Assembly: GCA_964575235.1 (NCBI GenBank)
Contig: CAZNQG010000146.1
Coordinates: 1 to 6,608, forward strand
DNA length: 6,608 nt
Source of the DNA: SM23-62 sp964575235
GTDB taxonomy: Bacteria > Bacteroidota > Bacteroidia > Bacteroidales > SM23-62
Reading direction: 5' to 3'
The notes beneath the pieces were generated by a model. It did not search any database. It was given only the letters and a program-made list of their open reading frames with translations, and was not told where the DNA came from. The first letter of the stretch is position 1. The number at the start of each line of letters is the position of its first letter. Made by a program: the position numbers and the translations under genes. Shown piece by piece: positions 1 through 5,371 of this stretch.

Positions 1-1
1 C

Positions 2-856
2 GAGATACCACAGTTTTTGACCTGGATGAAGGGTGCGGAGCAGATCATGGATTTCAGGGAACAAAAACCGCAGGTGGTGGAAGCCCTTCAGAATGCCGAC
101 CTGGTTTTCTGCCTGGATTTCAATGAACCGGACCGGCTCGGTGATATAAACCGGGTCCTGGAAAAGACCGATGTACTGAAAATAATGGTCGATCATCATC
201 CCAACCCGGCCGCTTTTACGGATCACCTGATCTCCAATCCAACAGCAAGCTCCACCGCCGAGCTGGTTTACAGGATGATGCTTGAACTTGACGGCAGTGA
301 GAGTATAAACAGGACTGTTGCCGAATGCCTATTCGTCGGGATCATGACCGATACGGGTTGTTTCAGCTTCAACAGTTCGGATCCCGGTACCTACCTGGTT
401 GTTTCCGAACTGCTCAAAACCGGTATTGACAAGGACCGCATCCACGGACTGGTTTACGATAATTTTACCGAGAAAAGGATGCGGATGCTGGGTTTCAGCC
501 TGATGGAAAAAATGGTTGTTCTGCCCGAGCAACGGACAGCCTATATTTACCTGAGCCGGGAAGAAATGAAACGTTACGACCATATTTCCGGCGATACGGA
601 AGGCTTCGTCAATTATCCCTTTTCCATCCGCGGCATCCGGATCACCGCCCTTTTCCTTGAGAAAAAGAAACACGTCAAGATATCCTTCCGCTCCAAGGGC
701 GATTTCGCCATCAACCATTTCGCCGGGAAGTACTTCAACGGTGGCGGGCATCATAACGCTGCAGGAGGAGAATCGTACGACAGCCTTGAAGAGACGATCC
801 GGAAGTTTGAATCTTACATCGCCGAATACTCGGATGAAATCAACCGCCTTCCATAG
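2..856 (+). CDS. DHH/DHHA1-family phosphoesterase, NrnA-like (oligoribonuclease/PAP phosphatase), 5' truncated
   Basis: The gene is open from base 2 to the TAG at 854-856 and gives 284 visible residues. Family members are usually about 320-345 residues, so roughly 50 N-terminal residues, including the first metal-binding motif, lie off the left edge. Seen: an LDFN motif (bases 113-124), the signature DHH of the motif VDHHPN (DHH at 191-199), a TDTGCF motif (349-366) and the C-terminal DHHA1 substrate-binding glycine motif GGGHHNAAGG (740-769). NrnA-type enzymes are cytoplasmic, metal-dependent (usually Mn2+) phosphoesterases that degrade very short RNAs and can dephosphorylate pAp. The length and the GGGH motif favour this group over RecJ or the larger c-di-AMP phosphodiesterase GdpP. 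The next gene starts inside its last codons, so the two are probably co-transcribed and translationally coupled. Substrate choice (oligoRNA, pAp, c-di-AMP) cannot be read from the sequence. Confidence 0.9.
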   Translation, partial: EIPQFLTWMKGAEQIMDFREQKPQVVEALQNADLVFCLDFNEPDRLGDINRVLEKTDVLKIMVDHHPNPAAFTDHLISNPTASSTAELVYRMMLELDGSESINRTVAECLFVGIMTDTGCFSFNSSDPGTYLVVSELLKTGIDKDRIHGLVYDNFTEKRMRMLGFSLMEKMVVLPEQRTAYIYLSREEMKRYDHISGDTEGFVNYPFSIRGIRITALFLEKKKHVKISFRSKGDFAINHFAGKYFNGGGHHNAAGGESYDSLEETIRKFESYIAEYSDEINRLP

Positions 857-1394
857 CCTGTGGAGCCTGGTCATCCTGCTTGGCCTGGGAATTCTGCTGC
901 CGGATTCTTGCAGGAGGGCTCCCGCAGAAGAACAGCCTCCCGAAATCACACCGAAGGAGGAAAAGGAAATGCTCCTGAGGATCAACAAATTCCTGGTGAG
1001 GAAGGATGTGGACCTGATCCGGAGTTATGCTGCACGACGCGGCTGGGAAATGCAGGTTACCGAATCCGGGCTTTTTTATGAGATCTATGAGCATACCGAT
1101 GGAACACCTGCTGAAACGGGTATGAGGGTAAGCATCGACTACCGGGTCAGCCTCCTGGACGGGACCCTCTGCTATTCCTCTGAAAAGGACGGGATCAAGG
1201 AGTTCATGCTGGGCAAAAGCCAGGAGATTTCGGGAATTGAACAGGGGGTGGAAATGATGCGTAAGGGCGAAAAGGCCCGTTTCATCATACCCCCGCATCT
1301 TGCATATGGTTTGCTGGGCGATGAAAACCGAATTCCCGCGAGGTCCATCATCGTCTATGAAGTTGAATTGCTGAAAGCGGAGGGCCCCGTGTAA
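834..1394 (+). CDS. GldI-like FKBP-type peptidyl-prolyl isomerase lipoprotein
   Basis: This is a 186-residue protein. The ATG at 834 is chosen because it begins directly with a basic residue and a hydrophobic signal segment (residues 8-22) ending at a candidate lipidated Cys26. The longer open frame upstream only shadows the DHH gene. The lipobox LPDSC is poor: Leu sits at -4, not -3. A charged helical linker (residues 38-75) leads to one FKBP domain (about 78-183), with the fold motifs LLDGT, GIEQGVEMMRKGEKARFIIP and LAYGLLGD recognisable. Such proteins catalyse or assist prolyl cis-trans isomerisation in the periplasm. The length, linker and domain resemble GldI, the FKBP lipoprotein needed for gliding in Flavobacterium. 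However, no other gliding or type IX secretion gene is visible, so the symbol is withheld. The canonical Phe-Asp pair after the LDG turn is replaced by Cys-Tyr-Ser, so activity may be low. It overlaps the upstream gene by 23 bases. Confidence 0.82.
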   Translation: MKSTAFHSLWSLVILLGLGILLPDSCRRAPAEEQPPEITPKEEKEMLLRINKFLVRKDVDLIRSYAARRGWEMQVTESGLFYEIYEHTDGTPAETGMRVSIDYRVSLLDGTLCYSSEKDGIKEFMLGKSQEISGIEQGVEMMRKGEKARFIIPPHLAYGLLGDENRIPARSIIVYEVELLKAEGPV

Positions 1395-1476
1395 TTTTAT
1401 GATTTTTGCCGCGTTTATGGTATGAAAAAGCAACCATTCAGTTTATTAGGGCATCATCTGTTAAATAATATGAACC

Positions 1477-2406
1477 ATGAAAAGACATAACCAATTTTTA
1501 TCCCTTATCTTCCTGCTTTCCATGCCCTTTTTTTTCCCGGGCTGCGACAAGGACAACGACGAGGAGTTAAAGGAACAGGAGATGAGGCTGCTGGAACAAT
1601 ACCTCGTGGACAACGACCTTGATACCTTGCAGCCCACGGCTTCGGGCTTTTATTACATAGAACTTACGGAAGGCACGGGAACCGTGGCCGGCCAGAATTA
1701 CTGGGTGGACTTCGATTATATTGCAGAGCTGGTGGACGGGACGGTTATCGGGACCAGCTATCAGGAGGTGGCCGAAGAAAACGGCATCTATAATTCTAAC
1801 TACATTTACGGTCCCCTGCGCCTCAAGGTCGGCTATACCGGTGTGCCGGGCCTGGACGAAGGGTTCCCCTACATGCGCGAAGGCGGAAAGGCCAAGATGA
1901 TCCTGCCTTCAAACATAAATGGTTTTGGCAAGATGTCCACCGACCTTTCCCCGGCCTATTCAACCCACATCTACACCATCGACCTGATCCATGCATTCAA
2001 CGATCCCGAAACGTTCCAGACCAACCAGATCATCCTTTACATGCAGGAAAAGGGGATCGAAAAGCCGCTGGTAACCGAGAGCGGTTTGTACTACATCGAG
2101 ATAGCGGCAGGAGAGGGCGAGTACATACAGAACGGTGACGTTGTGGAGGTCTGGTATACCGGTTCATTTCTGGACGGCAGGGTTTTCGACACGAACATCG
2201 GCGGCAACGTCCTTACGGTGGACATGCCGGCAACGAACTACATACCGGCATGGGATGAGGCCCTGAAATTAATGCAGAACGGTACGCGTGCGAAGATCAT
2301 CGTTCCCTACCAGCTCGGATATCAGGATGTAGCGACGGGACCGATCCCGCCCTACAGCACACTGGTATTCGATGTCGAGATTGAAAGCGTGGTGCCGGTC
2401 AAATAG
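1477..2406 (+). CDS. Lipoprotein with two FKBP-type peptidyl-prolyl isomerase domains
   Basis: This is a 309-residue protein. A type II signal peptide (MKRHNQFLSL, then a hydrophobic run to residue 22) ends in the lipobox FPGC with Cys23 as the lipidation site. The following DKDNDEE stretch resembles the acidic export signals that send Bacteroidota lipoproteins to the cell surface. FKBP domain 1 spans about residues 54-172. It lacks the usual Phe-Asp pair (VIG at 90-92) and has Leu126 where Trp is normal. FKBP domain 2 (about 199-305) keeps Tyr227, Phe237, Asp238, Trp259 and Tyr278/Tyr282, and so is the likely catalytic unit. Each domain is preceded by a short helix and a TxSGhYYIE-type strand, and the upstream GldI-like protein has the same arrangement. 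The gap to the upstream gene is 82 bases, so it may share a transcript or have its own promoter. Role inferred: folding of envelope or surface proteins; the client is unknown. Confidence 0.85.
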   Translation: MKRHNQFLSLIFLLSMPFFFPGCDKDNDEELKEQEMRLLEQYLVDNDLDTLQPTASGFYYIELTEGTGTVAGQNYWVDFDYIAELVDGTVIGTSYQEVAEENGIYNSNYIYGPLRLKVGYTGVPGLDEGFPYMREGGKAKMILPSNINGFGKMSTDLSPAYSTHIYTIDLIHAFNDPETFQTNQIILYMQEKGIEKPLVTESGLYYIEIAAGEGEYIQNGDVVEVWYTGSFLDGRVFDTNIGGNVLTVDMPATNYIPAWDEALKLMQNGTRAKIIVPYQLGYQDVATGPIPPYSTLVFDVEIESVVPVK

Positions 2407-3118
2407 TTGGTGGGGGACTGCCCAGCAGGAAGACGGCAGGCCGTTTGTGAAGCCCGGGGGTGTTGTTCCTCCACTCATGAACGGCTTTTGTTTTTATAAA
2501 CTCGGAATCCAGGCTGATATCCGCGGCTATACACAGCAGGGTCTCATCCCTGCAGTGTTTCATCAGATCTTCCATCAGGCTCATGTTCCGGTAGGGTGTT
2601 TCCATGAAGATCTGCGTTGTACCGGTTTCAAGGGCTTCGCGTTCAATCTGCCGGATGCTTTGTAGCCGTTTCGGTTTTTTCACAGGGAGGTATCCGTGAA
2701 ACCGGAAGGACTGCCCGTTCATACCGGAGGCCATCAGGGCCATCAGGATGGAAGAGGGGCCCACCAGGGGAACCACATCCACGCCCTGGCGGTGTGCCAG
2801 TGCTACCAGCCTGGAACCCGGGTCCGCCACGGCAGGCACGCCTGCCTCGGACAGCATTCCCAGTGATTTCCCGGCATGCAGGGCTGCCAGCATTTCACCG
2901 AGGTCTTCATCCCGGCTGTGCTCGTTGAGGATGAAAAAATCCAGGTTCTCGAAGGGGGATGTCATACCCGCTTTGCGCAGATACCTTCTTGCGGACCTGA
3001 GGTCCTCGACCACAAATCCGTCCAGCCGCTTCAGGATGTCCAGGGAAAGGCCCGGGATTACATTCCGCACCGGGGATTCCCCCAGCGTTACGGGGACCAG
3101 GTACAGTTTCGCTGGCAT
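2399..3118 (-). CDS. RsmI-like SAM-dependent methyltransferase (tetrapyrrole-methylase fold)
   Basis: This is a 239-residue protein, read from the ATG at 3118 on the minus strand. The frame stays open to 3208, but family similarity begins at residue 2 (AKLYLVPVTLGE). Seen: VVEDLRSARRYL (36-47), matching the AEDTR region of RsmI; LSEAGVPAVADPGS (89-102), the SAM-binding motif usually written DAGTPxISDPG; VPLVGPSSI (116-124); FRFHGYLP (138-145); and IFMETPYRN (170-178). RsmI 2'-O-methylates C1402 of 16S rRNA in the decoding centre. This protein is shorter than typical RsmI (about 280) and lacks the extra C-terminal segment. The motifs also deviate: Leu for Thr in EDTR, and Val for Thr in GTP. 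I therefore read it as an RsmI paralogue of the kind found in Bacteroidota rather than proven RsmI; the substrate is unassigned. It ends inside the last codons of the convergent FKBP gene. Confidence 0.85.
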   Translation of the reverse strand: MPAKLYLVPVTLGESPVRNVIPGLSLDILKRLDGFVVEDLRSARRYLRKAGMTSPFENLDFFILNEHSRDEDLGEMLAALHAGKSLGMLSEAGVPAVADPGSRLVALAHRQGVDVVPLVGPSSILMALMASGMNGQSFRFHGYLPVKKPKRLQSIRQIEREALETGTTQIFMETPYRNMSLMEDLMKHCRDETLLCIAADISLDSEFIKTKAVHEWRNNTPGLHKRPAVFLLGSPPPTI

Positions 3119-3138
3119 GATGGAAAAGAGATTCTGTG

Positions 3139-3146
3139 TAAATTTA
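3139..3146 (-). promoter_or_regulatory. Weak candidate -7 element for the RsmI-like gene
   Basis: The palindromic octamer TAAATTTA matches the Bacteroidota -7 element TAnnTTTG at all but the final base. On the minus strand it lies about 20 bases upstream of the chosen ATG at 3118, a plausible spacing for a short leader. I see no good TTTG -33 element at the expected distance, and the sequence reads equally well on the plus strand. The rest of the 158-base divergent gap (3119-3276) shows nothing I can assign with more confidence. Confidence 0.2.
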
Positions 3147-3265
3147 CCCTTTTGATCCGAACCTTCAGGTTTTTTACGGCGATATCCCCATTTTATTATT
3201 AATTTCAACCGTGTTGCTGGTATCGTTGTTCGGGATGGGGAGCCTTCCGGAAAGATCTGAAAGAC

Positions 3266-3271
3266 AGGAAG
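3266..3271 (+). promoter_or_regulatory. Shine-Dalgarno-like AGGAAG deciding the PhnP-like start
   Basis: AGGAAG sits five bases before the ATG at 3277 and is the only convincing purine-rich ribosome-binding sequence in front of a gene here. It supports starting at 3277 and not at GTG 3211, which would place this site inside the reading frame. The starts of the transporter, methyltransferase and aconitase-like genes have no comparable sequence, as is common in Bacteroidota. Confidence 0.45.
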
Positions 3272-3276
3272 AACAA

Positions 3277-4041
3277 ATGAAGGTTACATTTTTGGGCACG
3301 GGGACATCGCAGGGAGTGCCGGTCATTGCCTGCAGCTGCCCGGTATGCCTTTCCAAAGATCCGAGGGACAAACGGCTGCGGTCCTCCATACTGGTCGAGG
3401 ACGGCAGCACGGTTATCCTGATCGACACGGGACCGGATTTCAGGCAGCAGATGCTGCGAGCGGGAGTGAAGCGCCTGGATGCGGTCATCTACACCCACGA
3501 GCACAGGGATCATGTCGCGGGACTCGACGATATTCGCGCCTTTAATTTCATCCAGAGCCGCCCCATGGAAATGTACGGTGAGGAGCGGGTGCTGCGTGCA
3601 CTCCAGCACAGCTTTCCTTATGTATTCGCCGAACGCAAGTACCCGGGCATTCCGCAGGTCAATTTTCATACCATTGACAACCTTTCGCCGTTCCGTATCG
3701 GTGATACGGAGGTCATCCCCGTCCGTGCGCTTCATTACCGGCTTCCCGTACTGGGCTTCCGCATCCGTGATTTTGCCTACATCACGGATGCCAACCACAT
3801 TCCGTCTGCCGAGATAGACAAAATACGGGGGGTGAGGCATTTTGCCGTATGCGCCCTGCGCAGGAAAAAGCATATTTCACATTATAACCTCGAACAGGCC
3901 CTCGAGGTGATCCGGGAAGTCCGTCCCCAAAATGCCTACCTGACCCATGTTTCCCACCTCATGGGCACCACAAGGGAAGTCGAAGCGGATTTGCCGCAGG
4001 ACGTAAGTCTGGCCTGGGATATGTTAAGCTTTGACATATAG
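3277..4041 (+). CDS. PhnP-like metallo-beta-lactamase-fold metallohydrolase
   Basis: This is a 254-residue protein. The ATG at 3277 is preferred over in-frame GTG 3211 and ATG 3235. The conserved family start MKVTFLGTGTSQGVP begins there, and an AGGAAG sequence lies five bases upstream (3266-3271). Seen: a CxCxxC cluster (Cys19, Cys21, Cys24) like the structural zinc site of PhnP; the metal-binding motif THEHRDH (73-79) with ligands His74, His76, Asp78 and His79; further likely ligands His153 and Asp171 (TDANH); and the C-terminal motifs SHYNLEQAL (201-209) and LTHVSHLMG (222-230). PhnP hydrolyses cyclic ribose phosphates in phosphonate breakdown, but no phn gene is nearby. In this setting a general cytoplasmic phosphodiesterase role is the safer inference; the substrate is unknown. 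It is divergent from the methyltransferase and convergent with the transporter, so it is probably a single-gene unit. Confidence 0.88.
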   Translation: MKVTFLGTGTSQGVPVIACSCPVCLSKDPRDKRLRSSILVEDGSTVILIDTGPDFRQQMLRAGVKRLDAVIYTHEHRDHVAGLDDIRAFNFIQSRPMEMYGEERVLRALQHSFPYVFAERKYPGIPQVNFHTIDNLSPFRIGDTEVIPVRALHYRLPVLGFRIRDFAYITDANHIPSAEIDKIRGVRHFAVCALRRKKHISHYNLEQALEVIREVRPQNAYLTHVSHLMGTTREVEADLPQDVSLAWDMLSFDI

Positions 4042-4057
4042 GGGGATACATTCCCGC

Positions 4058-5230
4058 TCAGGTGTGAAACTTCCTGAAAAGTATGGCAAACAGGATGCCC
4101 AGGACAAGGAAGACCGATCCTCCAAAAAAAAGCGCGTTCTGAAGTCCCCAACCATCCGTCAGCCATCCCATGGCCGGTCCGACCAGGACAAAGCACAGCC
4201 GGATGATGAAGTTCCGCACCGATAGCACTGTAGCCCTTACCTCAGAGGAAGTCAGCCTGTGTATGTAATCCTTGAGCACGGGGGTGGCTAATCCCCGCAG
4301 GATATAAAACAGAAACAGGATGACCAGTCCCCACATTGAATCCATCGTTCCCAGCAGGAGGTACCCTGCGGGTATCCCGACGGCAAATGCCAGTACCATG
4401 GTTTTCGGTCCGACGCGGCTCTCCACCCGATAGGCCGCCATGGCTGCCACTCCCACCGTGAGGTTCAGGAGTGTCCAGAGCAGACCGTATAGGGTGAGCG
4501 GCAGACCGATGTGCTTGAAGTACGGCTGGGCGAACCAGGCCAAAGTCAGGGTCGCCGTGCCGATGATGGAGGAAAGAAATATGTTGGTCCTTAATTCCCG
4601 GTTGATGAAAAGGGAATCCCTTACAACGTGCAGAATGGTTTTGAATGTAAAGGTTTTCAGGCGTTGATGCTTGGCCGGTTCCACAAGGAGAAGGGCCACC
4701 GGTATGGCCAGATAGTTGACCCCCGCCTGGGCTAAAAAATTAGCCCTGAGGCTGATCAGGGCAATGAAACCTCCTGCAATCCCGGCACTGGCCTCGGCGA
4801 TGTTTCCGATGGATACCATCCTGCCCTCGTATTTGATGTACTCGTTTTGCTTTTTAGCATCCAGCAGGGAATCATACAGCATTGCGGAATCCGCACCGGA
4901 GATGAAGCTCTGGCCGAAACCGAGCACCAGTTCGGCCGCAAGGAATCCCAGGAACCCGTAAGAAAAACTGTATATCGTATACCCCAATGCTCCGAGCACC
5001 GTACCCAGGATCAGCGTTCGTTTCCTCCCGATCACGTCTGCAAAATACCCGGAAGGTATTTCCAGGGCGACGATGGAAACCGAGTAGACGGCCTGGAGTA
5101 TCATGATATGGTGCATGTCCAGGTTGTTCGAAGTGTAGAACGGAACGATGTAGGGCATGAAGAGCATGAACCATTTGGAAATCTTGATGATGTAGAGCTT
5201 CCAGATGTTGGATTTCGTGTTCCCTGTCAT
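4058..5230 (-). CDS. Major facilitator superfamily (MFS) transporter
   Basis: This is a 390-residue integral membrane protein, read from the ATG at 5230 on the minus strand and ending in TGA. Hydrophobic segments spread through the whole length fit the usual 12-helix MFS fold. The family motif A, GYFADVIGRK (residues 61-70), lies in the loop after the second helix. The SGADSAMLYDSLLD stretch (111-124) is typical of a broad MFS group found in many bacteria. A charged linker (LVEPAKHQRLKTF, near the middle) separates the two six-helix halves. In-frame ATGs at 5260 and 5296 would add a polar, basic N-terminus without family resemblance. The -7 element at 5249-5256 would place transcription start downstream of both, so 5230 is preferred. 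It probably moves a small solute across the inner membrane by secondary transport. The substrate cannot be told, and neighbours give no firm clue. Confidence 0.85.
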   Translation of the reverse strand: MTGNTKSNIWKLYIIKISKWFMLFMPYIVPFYTSNNLDMHHIMILQAVYSVSIVALEIPSGYFADVIGRKRTLILGTVLGALGYTIYSFSYGFLGFLAAELVLGFGQSFISGADSAMLYDSLLDAKKQNEYIKYEGRMVSIGNIAEASAGIAGGFIALISLRANFLAQAGVNYLAIPVALLLVEPAKHQRLKTFTFKTILHVVRDSLFINRELRTNIFLSSIIGTATLTLAWFAQPYFKHIGLPLTLYGLLWTLLNLTVGVAAMAAYRVESRVGPKTMVLAFAVGIPAGYLLLGTMDSMWGLVILFLFYILRGLATPVLKDYIHRLTSSEVRATVLSVRNFIIRLCFVLVGPAMGWLTDGWGLQNALFFGGSVFLVLGILFAILFRKFHT

Positions 5231-5248
5231 GGTCCGTCGAAGAAACTG

Positions 5249-5256
5249 CAAAATTA
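5249..5256 (-). promoter_or_regulatory. Candidate -7 promoter element of the MFS gene (TAATTTTG)
   Basis: Read on the minus strand, the bases are TAATTTTG, an exact match to the Bacteroidota primary-sigma -7 consensus TAnnTTTG. It lies about 19 bases before the ATG at 5230, which implies a very short 5' leader. No clear TTTG -33 box is present at 19-21 bases upstream; the nearest CAAA (plus strand, 5290-5293) is too far. Orientation and position fit, but the call rests on one box. Confidence 0.38.
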
Positions 5257-5302
5257 ACATTTTCCTCCGACGGGAGTCGTGCCTGTTTTCAAACAATCCT
5301 TT

Positions 5303-5310
5303 TATTTTTG
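5303..5310 (+). promoter_or_regulatory. Candidate -7 promoter element of the aconitase-like gene (TATTTTTG)
   Basis: TATTTTTG exactly matches the Bacteroidota -7 consensus TAnnTTTG. It points toward the aconitase-like gene, whose ATG is at 5372, giving a leader of roughly 55 bases. The local T-rich run raises the chance of a random match, and the -33 region holds only an imperfect TTTTC. Together with the minus-strand box at 5249-5256 it makes this 141-base gap a plausible divergent promoter region. Confidence 0.4.
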
Positions 5311-5328
5311 TATTATAGAAGCGGATCG

Positions 5329-5355
5329 AACCGGGACCCGCAACCGGGCACCCGG
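5329..5355 (+). repeat. Imperfect direct repeat with hairpin potential in the leader of the aconitase-like gene
   Basis: AACCGGG-ACCCG (5329-5340) is followed one base later by AACCGGG-CACCCG (5342-5354), two near-identical units 13 bases apart. The second contains the inverted repeat CCGGGCACCCGG (5344-5355), a 4-5 bp GC stem with a tiny loop. It lies between the candidate -7 element and the start codon, where an operator or RNA element could act. No known regulator site is recognised. Confidence 0.3.
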
Positions 5356-5371
5356 CTTAATATTTCGAACC

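Noticed and set aside
657..833. Possible 59-residue N-terminal extension of the GldI-like protein.
   Set aside because: The extension lies wholly inside the DHH gene and is basic and unstructured. It would bury the signal peptide that begins at residue 1 of the 834 start.
329..988. Long antisense open frame opposite the DHH and GldI-like genes.
   Set aside because: It mirrors two well-supported genes, its translation shows no domain, and its codon pattern is that of a reverse-strand shadow.
1401..1408. GATTTTTG as a -7 promoter element for the two-domain FKBP gene.
   Set aside because: The first consensus base is wrong, there is no -33 partner, and an operon with the upstream gene explains expression as well.
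1422..1490. A 22-codon open frame (starting MKKQPFSLLG) that overlaps the start of the two-domain FKBP gene by 14 bases.
   Set aside because: It has no ribosome-binding site, no recognisable attenuator composition and no terminator hairpin beside it. Such short frames arise by chance in an AT-rich gap.
4120..4135. Run of A's followed by GCGCG near the end of the convergent gene pair, considered as a terminator.
   Set aside because: It lies within the MFS coding region and has no adequate GC-rich stem next to it in either orientation.
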